A stretch of DNA of 64,000 nucleotides, from NCBI RefSeq assembly GCF_004343255.1, contig NZ_SMDD01000002.1:616001-680000 (forward strand), written 5' to 3'. The stretch comes from Laceyella sacchari (GTDB taxonomy: Bacteria; Bacillota; Bacilli; Thermoactinomycetales; Thermoactinomycetaceae). Positions 52,220 to 60,513 of this stretch are shown one piece after another (the first letter of the stretch is position 1; the number at the start of each line of letters is the position of its first letter). A program made the translations under genes and the position numbers. A model generated the notes under the pieces. It did no database searches and had not been told where the DNA came from. It was given only the letters and a program-made list of their open reading frames with translations.

Positions 52220-52250
52220 GAAAAAGCCACGGATGTTAAGTATCCGTGGC
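52220..52250 (-). terminator. Terminator of the thrC-thrB operon
   Basis: Minus-strand GCCACGGAT and ATCCGTGGC (52226-52234 and 52242-52250) form a stem followed by T5. Confidence 0.88.
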
Positions 52251-52305
52251 GTCATGATTTAGATGTGTGTAGTGAGGGTTGTTGGGCGGCAATGCCGCTA
52301 TGTGG

Positions 52306-53226
52306 TTAAAAAGGTGTCTGATCAAGTTGCCGCGCCTGGGCACCGGAAAGGCACGGAGACAGCTCGACGAGGTCGATTGCGATGCCCAGTTTTTCATATA
52401 AGCGCCGGAAGTAGGATGCCGCTTGTTGGACGTTTTCGCAGGCGGCCAAGAGTGTTGGCCCGGCACCGCTCAAGGCCACGCCATACGCCCCGTGATGCCG
52501 TGCTTCTGCAATCGCTTCTTGCAATCCAGGCACGAGCGGAAGCCGATAAGGCTGATGAAACAAATCATTCATCGCTACGGAAAGGAATTCCCATCGTTTT
52601 TGTAACAAGGCGGCTACCAGCAGATTGGCCCGGCTACTTGATAGGATGGCATCTTCTTTGGAATAGGACTCAGGCAACACGCGGCGAGCCTGTTCGGTGA
52701 AGAGCATTTGTTGCGGGATGACGGCTAAAAACGGCAAATCAGGGGGAGGGCAAGGGAGGATGTGAGCCTGTTCTTCGTCCCAGGTGCCGACCACCATTCC
52801 ACCGTAAAGGGAGGCCCCCACATTGTCGGGATGCCCCTCCCACCGTATGGCGCGTTGTAACAACTCCTGTTTGGACCACTTTTCACCTAACATCCGGTTG
52901 GCGGCCAGGTAAGCGCCGACGATGGCTGCCGCGCTACTGCCGAGTCCCCGTGCCAAAGGGATTTCGTTTTCGATCTCCAATGTGAAGGGGGGAAGTTCTG
53001 TCTGGGCTTCCGCAAATGCCTGTTTCATCACGTTGATGATCAGGTTGTTCTCATCCAGGGGAATATCCTTTCCTGCTCCGGAGACGACACGAATGTGTAA
53101 GTGGGTGGCAGGCGAAAAACGCAAACGCAGATAACGATTAAACGCCAACCCGACTGAGTCGAACCCGGGACCTAGATTGGCGGTGCTACAAGGAACAGAT
53201 ACTTCAAAAGGAGCGAACGACATCAT
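52306..53226 (-). CDS. thrB: Homoserine kinase
   Basis: A 306-residue GHMP kinase that phosphorylates homoserine. The family opening ([20 protein letters not shown]), the ATP loop [17 protein letters not shown] and the C-terminal SGAGPTLLA are all present. Its ATG overlaps the thrC stop (ATGA), which means translational coupling. The homoserine dehydrogenase gene usually found in front of these two is missing here. Confidence 0.95.
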   Translation of the reverse strand: MMSFAPFEVSVPCSTANLGPGFDSVGLAFNRYLRLRFSPATHLHIRVVSGAGKDIPLDENNLIINVMKQAFAEAQTELPPFTLEIENEIPLARGLGSSAAAIVGAYLAANRMLGEKWSKQELLQRAIRWEGHPDNVGASLYGGMVVGTWDEEQAHILPCPPPDLPFLAVIPQQMLFTEQARRVLPESYSKEDAILSSSRANLLVAALLQKRWEFLSVAMNDLFHQPYRLPLVPGLQEAIAEARHHGAYGVALSGAGPTLLAACENVQQAASYFRRLYEKLGIAIDLVELSPCLSGAQARQLDQTPF

Positions 53227-54290
53227 CGCGTAAGACCCCTCTCCATGACGACATGCTGAAGAATCGCTTCTTTGCTACAGGGGATGACTTCCAGTTTGAC
53301 ATCGAGTGATTCCAAGGCGGTGGTAGGATCTTTCAATCCATTTCCGGTCAAGACGCATACAACGGTAGATCCAGCGGGCAAGCAGTCTTGACGGTGTTGT
53401 TTTATCACCCCGGCAACGGAGGCGGCGGAAGCCGGTTCGCAAAACACTCCCTCCATGCGGGCGATCATACGGTAGGCGTCCAAGATTTCCTCATCTGTCA
53501 CACTGCCGATCAATCCTTTGGATTCTGTTGCGGCGGCCACGGCTGTTTGCCAGCTGGCGGGATTGCCGATACGGATGGCGGTAGCGATGGTTTCCGGATC
53601 TTCAATCGGCACTCCACGCACGATCGCGGCGGAACCTTCGGCTTCAAAGCCCCACATGTTAGGCAGATGTTGGATGCGACGCGCTTGGGCGTATTCGTTA
53701 AAGCCTTTCCAGTATGCGGTGATGTTGCCGGCGTTGCCAACCGGGATGGCCAAGATGTCCGGGGCTTGTCCCAGTTGGTCGCACACTTCAAAAGCAGCCG
53801 TTTTTTGCCCTTCGATGCGATAAGGGTTGATGGAATTCACCAAGGTGATGGGATATTCATCAGTAATTTCGCGCACAAGCTCCAACGCCTGATCAAAATT
53901 TCCTTCCATCGCCAACACTTTGGCTCCGTACATGACAGCTTGGGATAGTTTCCCTAAGGCAATATGTTGATGGGGAACCACAACGTAACAGTCAAGCCCC
54001 AACTTAGCGGCATAGGCAGCGGCCGAAGCGGATGTGTTGCCGGTAGAGGCGCACATGACTGCCTGACTCCCTTCTTCTTTGGCCTTGGCTATGGCCAGAA
54101 CCATGCCGCGGTCTTTAAACGAACCGGTGGGATTGGCCCCTTCAAATTTAAGGTACAGTTGAACACCGAGTTCCTGGGAGAGTCGGGCCGCGTGATAAAG
54201 CGGGGTTTCCCCTTCATATAAAGTCAAAGCGGGCGTCTGCTCTGTGACTGGCAAAAACGGACGGTATTTTTCCAAGATTCCTTGTCTCAT
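53223..54290 (-). CDS. thrC: Threonine synthase
   Basis: This 355-residue PLP enzyme makes threonine from O-phosphohomoserine. The PLP Lys is in [10 protein letters not shown], and the phosphate loop is [18 protein letters not shown] 54290, with AAGGGGA about ten bases ahead, gives a length close to the 352 residues of the B. subtilis enzyme; the frame open to 54329 is probably too long. It heads the thrC-thrB operon. Confidence 0.95.
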   Translation of the reverse strand: MRQGILEKYRPFLPVTEQTPALTLYEGETPLYHAARLSQELGVQLYLKFEGANPTGSFKDRGMVLAIAKAKEEGSQAVMCASTGNTSASAAAYAAKLGLDCYVVVPHQHIALGKLSQAVMYGAKVLAMEGNFDQALELVREITDEYPITLVNSINPYRIEGQKTAAFEVCDQLGQAPDILAIPVGNAGNITAYWKGFNEYAQARRIQHLPNMWGFEAEGSAAIVRGVPIEDPETIATAIRIGNPASWQTAVAAATESKGLIGSVTDEEILDAYRMIARMEGVFCEPASAASVAGVIKQHRQDCLPAGSTVVCVLTGNGLKDPTTALESLDVKLEVIPCSKEAILQHVVMERGLTR

Positions 54291-54363
54291 TGCATCGATC
54301 CCCTTTTTTGATTGTGATCTGGTTGACATGGGCGATGTGACAATGTTCTTCTAGAAAATACAT

Positions 54364-54411
54364 ATGTTCATTCGTTGCGAACATTTTACCTTTGCTTGCA
54401 TACTTCTTCAA
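54364..54411 (-). promoter_or_regulatory. thrCB promoter with overlapping inverted repeat
   Basis: On the minus strand, TTGAAG (54411-54406), 17 bases, TAAAAT (54388-54383). ATGTTC and GAACAT, nine bases apart (54364-54384), overlap the -10 and the start point, so a dimeric repressor could act here. The half-sites resemble LexA sites but the spacing does not fit. Confidence 0.55.
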
Positions 54412-54702
54412 GATATTTTTTGATAAAGATTTGTTGTGTTGTTGTTGCGTTTGGGGATAGGATAAGCAGCTTTTTATATTTGGGAACGTGTTACAAATAA
54501 GCGGGGAAGGAGTGCAACTTAGACCGGTTGAAAGGAGTCATATGAGGAAAGGGATAAATATCTGTTAGTAATTAGAAGTATGCGGAATAGAAATGGAATA
54601 AAGACTTATTGAATGAACAGGCAGAATTAGGGTTTTTACTGGGAAAATAGGGATGGTTTAGTGAGTGATTCCACATTAGGGTGTAAACTGGGCACAATAT
54701 AT

Positions 54703-54773
54703 TGTGGATAATGTGGATAAGTATGTGGATATGTTGATTGAGCTGGGGATAAAGTTATGTTGTTTGTGGATGA
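54703..54773 (+). promoter_or_regulatory. Cluster of DnaA-box-like sequences
   Basis: TGTGGATAA, the complement of the perfect DnaA box TTATCCACA, occurs twice in direct tandem (54703-54711 and 54712-54720). Related sequences TGTGGATAT (54724-54732), TGGGGATAA (54744-54752) and TGTGGATGA (54765-54773) follow on the same strand. The cluster ends 46 bases before the HD-domain gene. The rest of the 54412-54818 gap has no gene; an ATG with a good ribosome site near 54541 gives only eight codons. Confidence 0.65.
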
Positions 54774-54818
54774 ATTTATTCTTTAAAGAACAAAACCTTC
54801 GGCTGGGGGGCAGGGAAC

Positions 54819-55505
54819 ATGGAGTCGGACGCAATCATTGAAAAAACGGTTGACTATGTGAAGGAAACACTGCGGCAACAAGAGGGAAGCCATGATTGGT
54901 TTCATATTGAACGGGTGTGGAAAAATGCGATCCGGTTGGGAAAGGCGGAACAGGCGGACATGTTGGTGGTTCAGTTGGCGGCACTGTTGCATGATATCGC
55001 TGACCACAAGTTTCACGGTGGAGATGAAACAGTGGGGCCCCGTATGGCTGAGGAATGGCTGACTGGATTAGGTGTGGATGAGGAAGTAGTAAGGCACGTT
55101 TCGCAGATCATCGCTGATCTCTCTTTTAAAGGTGCTCATGTTCAAACGGAGATGAAAACCAAAGAGGGCATGGTTGTCCAAGACGCGGATCGGTTGGATG
55201 CCATTGGGGCTATTGGGATCGCCCGCGCTTTCGCTTATGGGGGGTACAAGGGACAACCCCTGTATGATCCGGAGATCCAGCCGACACTCCATGCCTCGTT
55301 CGCGGAATACAAACAGGCTCAAAGCACATCAGTCAACCATTTTTATGAGAAACTCCTGCTGTTGAAAGACCGGATGAATACGGAAACGGGAAGGAAGTTG
55401 GCTGAAGAGCGCCATGCGTTTATGGAACGGTTTTTGGAGGAATTACAACTGGAATGCGGAGTGTCTTTCGTTCAGCCGAAGAGCGAAAGATCAGGCTTGG
55501 TTTGA
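54819..55505 (+). CDS. HD-domain phosphohydrolase (YpgQ/YedJ-like)
   Basis: A 228-residue protein with the metal-binding HD pattern SHDWFHIERVW, LAALLHDIADHKF and VQDADRLDAIGAIGIARAFA. Relatives hydrolyse nucleotides such as dNTPs. CAGGGAAC precedes ATG 54819. The gene lies directly behind the DnaA-box cluster, so its expression may be tied to DnaA or replication state, by position only. A 215-residue membrane protein gene follows 39 bases later. Confidence 0.88.
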   Translation: MESDAIIEKTVDYVKETLRQQEGSHDWFHIERVWKNAIRLGKAEQADMLVVQLAALLHDIADHKFHGGDETVGPRMAEEWLTGLGVDEEVVRHVSQIIADLSFKGAHVQTEMKTKEGMVVQDADRLDAIGAIGIARAFAYGGYKGQPLYDPEIQPTLHASFAEYKQAQSTSVNHFYEKLLLLKDRMNTETGRKLAEERHAFMERFLEELQLECGVSFVQPKSERSGLV

Positions 55506-55544
55506 TGAAACGGGCCGCACGTCGGCCGATCGGGAGGGATCACC

Positions 55545-56192
55545 TTGAAAAAAGCGGTTTTGTTTTGGAGTGCAGGCATATGCGCTGTCGGGCTGTTGCT
55601 GTGGTGGGGGAATGAAGCGTTGCGTCCCTCGAAGCGGGGAATTACTATCATGGCGGAACCGATTGTAGCACAAACTCTGAAACAGATGACTCAGGATGCC
55701 GCCCTGATCGTGGTAGCAGTGCATCAAGGCGAGGTGGAGCGGCCATCGACTGGTTCTTCCATGCAGACCAAAGTATTTTCGTTTGAGGTTCGGGATACAT
55801 TGAAGGGGGATGCGCCGGATAACATTTATGTGCGCGTGCCTTATCGCCATGTCGAGACATTGAGTGTGGATGGGGAAAAAGTGCAGGTGGCGCTGAAAAG
55901 ACCGAAGTACATCGCACCCAAGACTGGCGAATCGATGGTATTGTTTTTGTCCCGGCGCGATGCTGACGGAACTTACTTACCGGCTTTTCAACCATTCATG
56001 ATTGCACGGGATGGGCGAGGAGTGGCAAATCTTATGATCGGCAGAAACAACCAGTCCACTGTAGAGCTTTCAGATGGCACCCGTGTGACATTAAAAGAAG
56101 AGGTGCAGATTAAGGATGAGATAACGGGCCGATCCTTTGCAGAAGTGATCGAGGAGATTGAACAGTTGACAAAAAAACAGCCTGGTTCATAA
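55545..56192 (+). CDS. Membrane-anchored extracellular protein of unknown function
   Basis: This 215-residue protein has an N-terminal membrane anchor (VLFWSAGICAVGLLLWWG) and a soluble domain outside the cell (about residues 35-215). That domain has beta-strand-like stretches (ALIVVAVHQGEVE, TKVFSFEVRDTLKG, GESMVLFLSRRD). GGGAGGG lies seven bases before TTG 55545. It is probably co-transcribed with the HD gene. I do not recognise a family. Confidence 0.65.
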   Translation: MKKAVLFWSAGICAVGLLLWWGNEALRPSKRGITIMAEPIVAQTLKQMTQDAALIVVAVHQGEVERPSTGSSMQTKVFSFEVRDTLKGDAPDNIYVRVPYRHVETLSVDGEKVQVALKRPKYIAPKTGESMVLFLSRRDADGTYLPAFQPFMIARDGRGVANLMIGRNNQSTVELSDGTRVTLKEEVQIKDEITGRSFAEVIEEIEQLTKKQPGS

Positions 56193-56210
56193 AAACCAAG
56201 CCGTTTTTTG
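56178..56210. terminator. Bidirectional terminator
   Basis: GCCTGGTT and AACCAAGCC form an imperfect stem with A- and T-runs on both sides, between two convergent genes. Confidence 0.65.
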
Positions 56211-56213
56211 TCT

Positions 56214-56348
56214 TTAATCATCAAATTCTACTTCGAGCTCGAGGCCGTCTTCGTTTAGTTCCAACTCCACTTCGACACCGCCGATTTCAATTTCCAACTC
56301 GTTCTCATCCACTTCAATTTCAACATCGAACGGTTCAAATAAGCTCAT
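56214..56348 (-). CDS. 44-residue extremely acidic protein
   Basis: Nineteen of 44 residues are Asp or Glu and there is no Lys, Arg or His at all. The sequence alternates hydrophobic and acidic residues (VEIEVDENELEIEI, VEVELELNEDGLELEVEF), which suggests amphipathic beta-strands around a central Gly-Gly turn. AAGGAG stands eight bases before ATG 56348. It is followed by a terminator. The codons vary while the pattern is kept, so it is not a simple DNA repeat. No family recognised; a nucleic-acid mimic or a partner of a basic protein are possibilities only. Confidence 0.7.
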   Translation of the reverse strand: MSLFEPFDVEIEVDENELEIEIGGVEVELELNEDGLELEVEFDD

Positions 56349-56492
56349 CTTGTCGGCTCCTTCATCGTTGGAATTTGATACACTTCTATTATAGGTGATC
56401 AGTAGGGCGAGAGAAGAGGAGAATATTTAAAAATAAGCGAAAAGAAGCAGGCGGCGTATGACGGATATTACGCTACCAGTGAACGGTGATAA

Positions 56493-56521
56493 TTTACGGC
56501 GTTAGGCTGTCCTAGTATAAT
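56493..56521 (+). promoter_or_regulatory. Promoter of the ArsB/NhaD-like gene
   Basis: TTTACG (56493-56498), 17 bases, TATAAT (56516-56521). Transcription would start near 56528, just ahead of a large hairpin. Confidence 0.7.
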
Positions 56522-56538
56522 AGGAAAAGAAATGAAAC

Positions 56539-56582
56539 CATACTAATAGGGAGCCCTTCGGCCTGGGCTCCCTATTAGTATG
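56539..56582 (+). promoter_or_regulatory. 18-base-pair perfect hairpin in the 5' leader
   Basis: CATACTAATAGGGAGCCC (56539-56556) pairs without mismatch with GGGCTCCCTATTAGTATG (56565-56582) across an eight-base loop. There is no T run after it, so it is not a normal terminator. It starts about 11 bases into the predicted transcript and ends a few bases before the ribosome site. It could protect the RNA, block ribosomes, or be a protein site. Confidence 0.7.
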
Positions 56583-56605
56583 AACAAGAGGGGGAGAGAA
56601 ACGAT

Positions 56606-57913
56606 ATGAGCCCAGCGGTGATAGCGGTTACGGTCTTTTTAATTGTTTATGCATTTATTATCACTGAAAAATTGAATCGGGCTGTTGTGGCCTTGCTTGG
56701 TGCTTCTGCCGTCATTGTGTTGGGGATCTTGGACACGGAAAAAGCGTTTCACGAGTACATCGACTGGGAGACGATCATCCTTTTGATCGGGATGATGATC
56801 TTAGTGGGGATTATCAATAAAACGGGGATATTCCAATATCTCGCCGTGAAAACCGCTAAGCTGTCTGGAGGCAATCCGGTGCGCATCATGATTATGCTGT
56901 CGGCACTTACGGCGCTATTGTCAGCCTTTTTGGACAATGTGACCACCGTGCTGTTGATTGTTCCGGTGACGTTCTCCATCACTCGCATGCTGAAAGTGGA
57001 TGTGATTCCCTTTTTAATCATGGAAGCGGTTGCGTCCAATATCGGGGGTACCGCTACGTTGATCGGCGATCCGCCCAACATCATTATCGGCTCTGCCAAC
57101 AAGCATTTGACCTTCAATGATTTTCTGTTGAACTTGGCGCCGGTCGTGATCGTGATCATGGCGGTGGTGCTGTTGCTGGTGTACCTGATTTACCGTCGCC
57201 GGATGAAGGTAGATCAAGCGATGGTGACTGAGTTGATGAAATTGGATGAGAAGGCTTACATCACGGATCAGAAGTTGTTGACCAAATCCCTGATCGTGCT
57301 GGGCTTGACCATTTTGGGGTTTGTGCTTCACTCGGTCATTCACATCGAGGCGGCTGTGGTGGCTATGACTGGTGCCACGCTGTTGTTGCTGATCAGTGTG
57401 AAAGATGAAGATGTAGAAAAGGTGTTTGAATACGTGGAATGGCCCACCATCTTCTTCTTCGCTGGATTGTTTGTGCTGGTGGGAAGCTTGCAAGAAGTGG
57501 GTGTGATCAAGTTATTGGCTACCGAACTCTTGCGAGTGACTGGCGGAGATGTGTCGGTTGCCTCAGTGTTGATCTTATGGGTATCTGGTATTGCTTCCGC
57601 TTTTGTTGACAACATTCCGTTTGTGGCTACGATGATTCCGCTTATTCAAGATATGATTTCTGGTCTTGGATTTGCCATCGACGGTCCGCAAGCTGACGCC
57701 TTGTGGTGGTCTTTGTCCTTGGGTGCTTGTCTTGGTGGGAACGGAACGATTATCGGCGCTTCCGCCAACGTGGTGGTGGCGGGCCTTGCCGCTAGGGAAA
57801 AACAGGGTTTCAGCTTCTGGCAGTTTATGAAAATGGGTATGCCCATCATGTTGCTTTCCTTGGCTATTTCGCATCTGTATATCTATTTGCGTTACCTGAT
57901 CCATTTTCAATAA
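56606..57913 (+). CDS. ArsB/NhaD-family ion transporter
   Basis: A 435-residue permease of the ion-transporter superfamily with 10-12 helices. Two similar halves each contain the family helix pair: ALLSAFLDNVTTVLLIVPV plus GGTATLIGDPPNIIIGSA, and IASAFVDNIPFVATMIPL plus LGGNGTIIGASANVVVAG. Relatives move arsenite, sodium-proton or citrate-type anions; the substrate is open. GGGGGAG precedes ATG 56606. An unusual perfect hairpin lies in its leader. Confidence 0.88.
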   Translation: MSPAVIAVTVFLIVYAFIITEKLNRAVVALLGASAVIVLGILDTEKAFHEYIDWETIILLIGMMILVGIINKTGIFQYLAVKTAKLSGGNPVRIMIMLSALTALLSAFLDNVTTVLLIVPVTFSITRMLKVDVIPFLIMEAVASNIGGTATLIGDPPNIIIGSANKHLTFNDFLLNLAPVVIVIMAVVLLLVYLIYRRRMKVDQAMVTELMKLDEKAYITDQKLLTKSLIVLGLTILGFVLHSVIHIEAAVVAMTGATLLLLISVKDEDVEKVFEYVEWPTIFFFAGLFVLVGSLQEVGVIKLLATELLRVTGGDVSVASVLILWVSGIASAFVDNIPFVATMIPLIQDMISGLGFAIDGPQADALWWSLSLGACLGGNGTIIGASANVVVAGLAAREKQGFSFWQFMKMGMPIMLLSLAISHLYIYLRYLIHFQ

Positions 57914-58042
57914 GCCAAAACCGGTTTTAATTCGTTCGCAAACGGAAAATCCCGTACCTGGGCAAGTTGTGGTAAAATGCACGAATACAGGAAAATGTGG
58001 CGCCGGCACAATCCTTCGGCGGCTCAAGGGAGGATAAGAACA

Positions 58043-58330
58043 ATGGAAGAGCGCAAAGCACGTGTTCGGGAACAGGCCAAGCAGTACCATGCTCAATTTA
58101 AAGGGCGACTCGATATGGAAGAGTATGCGGTAAATACGCAAGCTCGTTGCGAATTTTGCGATAAAAATGTGAAGCCGTGGGAGATCCGGATTGTGGCCGC
58201 GTCAGAAAAAGAACGATGGGCATGCCAGCCGTGCGTCGACCGAGAAGGTCTCACGCTTTCAAACAGCGATCAAGCGATCCAGTTCGAGGCAATCCGATTG
58301 GCCACCAAGTGGATTAGCATCCGGGGTTAA
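58043..58330 (+). CDS. Small zinc-ribbon protein of unknown function
   Basis: This 95-residue protein has a basic helical N terminus (about residues 1-45) and a four-Cys cluster CEFCDKNV...ACQPCVDREG typical of a zinc ribbon. GGGAGG stands before ATG 58043; the upstream ATG at 57977 has no site. It could bind nucleic acid or a protein partner. It lies alone between the transporter and the SRP RNA. Confidence 0.65.
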   Translation: MEERKARVREQAKQYHAQFKGRLDMEEYAVNTQARCEFCDKNVKPWEIRIVAASEKERWACQPCVDREGLTLSNSDQAIQFEAIRLATKWISIRG

Positions 58331-58475
58331 AAGTGTTTTTTCGTCACTTCAACCCACCAACTTGATGCATCAGAACGCTCTAATAGTAATTGCAAAATAA
58401 AAACAGCGCAATCAAGATTGATTCTATATACTTGAATTATATATTCGTTGTATTTCAGTAAAATATATCCACCCG

Positions 58476-58505
58476 TTGCGATGTCAAGGCTCCTTGTGTT
58501 ATGAT
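58476..58505 (+). promoter_or_regulatory. Promoter of the SRP RNA
   Basis: TTGCGA (58476-58481), 18 bases, TATGAT (58500-58505). Confidence 0.6.
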
Positions 58506-58511
58506 AGAAAC

Positions 58512-58790
58512 ACCGCGCTAGATGGGGAGCTGGCGGTGCCCTGTAACCCGTAATCCGCCTTAACGGGGTTGAATTCCTATCTGAGGCGCATCTTGTGCGA
58601 GGTCTGGTCTGGATGATCAGTGTTGATAATTGGGTCCTACGCAACGAGGCCTTCCGAACCGTGTCAGGTCCTGACGGAAGCAGCACTAAGGGAGAATCCT
58701 CGTGTGCCGTAGGGGTGCCTGGTTTGAGCTGATGATCCAGTGCCCGCTCGGGCTGGGTGCGTCAAGGATAGGTGCGCGGCTACATAAGAT
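58512..58790 (+). ncRNA. ffs: Signal recognition particle RNA, large Bacillus type (scRNA)
   Basis: The sequence contains the Alu-domain block GGTGCCCTGTAACCCG near the 5' end. It also has the highly conserved S-domain tip with AGGTCCTGACGGAAGCAGCA and the closing strand CTAAGGGAGAATCCTCGTGTG. The length of about 280 bases fits the Gram-positive SRP RNA that carries an Alu domain. It binds Ffh and directs membrane proteins to the translocon. The 5' end is inferred from the promoter and the 3' end from the GGTGCGCGGC strand. Confidence 0.93.
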
Positions 58791-58796
58791 GACGAT

Positions 58797-58832
58797 AAGT
58801 CCAAGTTCCATTTTGGAGCTTGGGCTTTTTTG
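58797..58832 (+). terminator. Terminator of the SRP RNA
   Basis: AGTCCAAGTTCC and GGAGCTTGGGCT form a 12-pair stem (with G-U pairs), then T6. Confidence 0.85.
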
Positions 58833-58973
58833 CGCTTTCCACCCTTCTTCGGCAAAAGGCAAAAAAGACTGATTTTTTTGAAGGAAGAAAGTGGAAAATG
58901 GCGAATTAAAAAATATCACAATTTAGACAAAAAAGTTCCAACATAAAAAGTGTCAGCCAAATGGAGGTGACTC

Positions 58974-59078
58974 GTGCCGATCGGGGCTCGTCCTGTTTTT
59001 CTGATTTTCATGGAGAGCGGGGAACCTTCCCTTGTCGGAACGTTGCGCATCCGTTGGGATCGGCGGCGACCATGCTAA
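58974..59078 (+). CDS. Possible 34-residue leader ORF
   Basis: GGAGG (58963-58967) lies six bases before GTG 58974, which opens MPIGARPVFLIFMESG... and ends RIRWDRRRPC. The ribosome site is good, but nothing else shows that it is a gene. It may be part of the leader of the sensor kinase 95 bases downstream. The rest of 58833-59172 has no other gene. Confidence 0.3.
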   Translation: MPIGARPVFLIFMESGEPSLVGTLRIRWDRRRPC

Positions 59079-59172
59079 GTAGCTGGTCCGAGGCGAAATC
59101 TTTCGAGAGAACCGTGTTCACGTAGGAAGAAGTTCAAGAGAAGAAGGGAAGCGACGATGTGGCGGTGCGATT

Positions 59173-60306
59173 ATGATTAATATGAACATGAAATCTTTAA
59201 CAGACCATGCTGATCCATCTTGCCAGTACCTTACTTTTTATCCGATGATAACGGTTGAGCGCATGGCCGCCCAGATGATGGCGAACATTCATCTTGGGGT
59301 GATTGTGCTGGATGAATGCAGCCAAGTGTTGGAACTCAATCCTGCGGCCGCCAAGCTGTTGAGATTGGATCGGGCGCGGGTGGTTTATCGATCATTTGAG
59401 GAATTGGTTGCCCAGTTGGGCTTGCAGGCACAAGAAAAGGAGCAATTGACTTCATTTGTGTACTCAGCCTGGGACGGACAGGAGATGGACTGGGTGTGGC
59501 ATGATGAAGGGGAGGAGCGGTACTTTACGTTGCGTATGCAAGCGCTCAAAGATTATGAGCAACGGTTGGCTGGCTATATGCTGGTGATTGAAGATGTGAC
59601 CGCACTCCGATTGTTGGAATTGCAAGTTCGGCGCAACAGCCGTTTGGCCACCATTGGGCAAATCGCAGCCGGTACGGCTCACGAGATTCGCAATCCCTTG
59701 ACCGCCATTAAAGGATTTCTGCAAGTGATCCGGCATAAGTTAAAAGACAGCGGCCAAGGCAAAGAATGCGGCTATATCGATATCATGTTGAAAGAGATTG
59801 GGCGGATCAGCAATCTCGTCGGTGAGATCCTGCTCTTGAGCAAACCCCGCCAAACGGATTTGCGGGCTGTGAATGTGATCAAAGTCTTGAGAGAGATATT
59901 GCCCATCATTAAAAATGAGGCCTTATTGCATAATATAGATGTTTCTTTTGAAAAAAGCGTCTCTGCTCTTCCTGTCGTCATCGCCGACGGAGAGATGCTA
60001 AAGCAGGTTTTTCTTAATTTGAGCAAAAACGCCATCGAAGCGATGAAACGGGGTGGAAAGCTAAGCATCCGTTTGGCTACGATGGCAGAGGAACGGCAAT
60101 TGCGTGTGGAGATCATCGATTCGGGGCCGGGGATTCCCGAAGAGGTACAAGAGAAGATATTTGAGCCTTTTTTTACCACGAAAGAGAATGGCACGGGGTT
60201 GGGGCTGCCCATTTGCAGGCAAATCCTGATGGAGTTGGGCGGGACGATCGAGCCGGATTCCAACGAGTCAGGCACGACGATGCGCTTTTATTTGCCTCTG
60301 GCTTGA
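59173..60306 (+). CDS. PAS-domain sensor histidine kinase (sporulation-kinase type)
   Basis: A 377-residue soluble kinase. One PAS domain (about residues 35-145, ANIHLGVIVLDECSQVLELN) is followed by the phospho-acceptor helix GTAHEIRNPLTAIKGFLQVI and a HATPase domain (NLSKNAIEAM, DSGPGIPEEVQEKIFEPFFT, GTGLGLPICRQI). This plan matches the sporulation kinases that feed the Spo0 phosphorelay, and no response regulator is adjacent. ATG 59173 has a poor ribosome site and overlaps a seven-codon frame (ATG 59157) that has a better one, so coupling is possible. Confidence 0.85.
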   Translation: MINMNMKSLTDHADPSCQYLTFYPMITVERMAAQMMANIHLGVIVLDECSQVLELNPAAAKLLRLDRARVVYRSFEELVAQLGLQAQEKEQLTSFVYSAWDGQEMDWVWHDEGEERYFTLRMQALKDYEQRLAGYMLVIEDVTALRLLELQVRRNSRLATIGQIAAGTAHEIRNPLTAIKGFLQVIRHKLKDSGQGKECGYIDIMLKEIGRISNLVGEILLLSKPRQTDLRAVNVIKVLREILPIIKNEALLHNIDVSFEKSVSALPVVIADGEMLKQVFLNLSKNAIEAMKRGGKLSIRLATMAEERQLRVEIIDSGPGIPEEVQEKIFEPFFTTKENGTGLGLPICRQILMELGGTIEPDSNESGTTMRFYLPLA

Positions 60307-60384
60307 TCTGTGACGCTGTCAGAAGCACGACCAATGCTGGCGTGCTGGTGACCCCTTCCTATCCTGCTGTTACGGTTGATGACT

Positions 60385-60409
60385 GAACCCACTTGACGGT
60401 GGGTTTTTG
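60385..60409 (+). terminator. Terminator of the PAS kinase gene
   Basis: AACCCAC (60386-60392) and GTGGGTT (60399-60405), then TTTG. Confidence 0.85.
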
Positions 60410-60513
60410 TTTTTCCGAAGATGCCTTGTCTTTTGGAAAAAAGAGAATCGGTGTAGTATGATAAAAAGGATCATCAGATTTTGCCCCACATGGGGAAGGC
60501 TGGAGTGTTGGGT

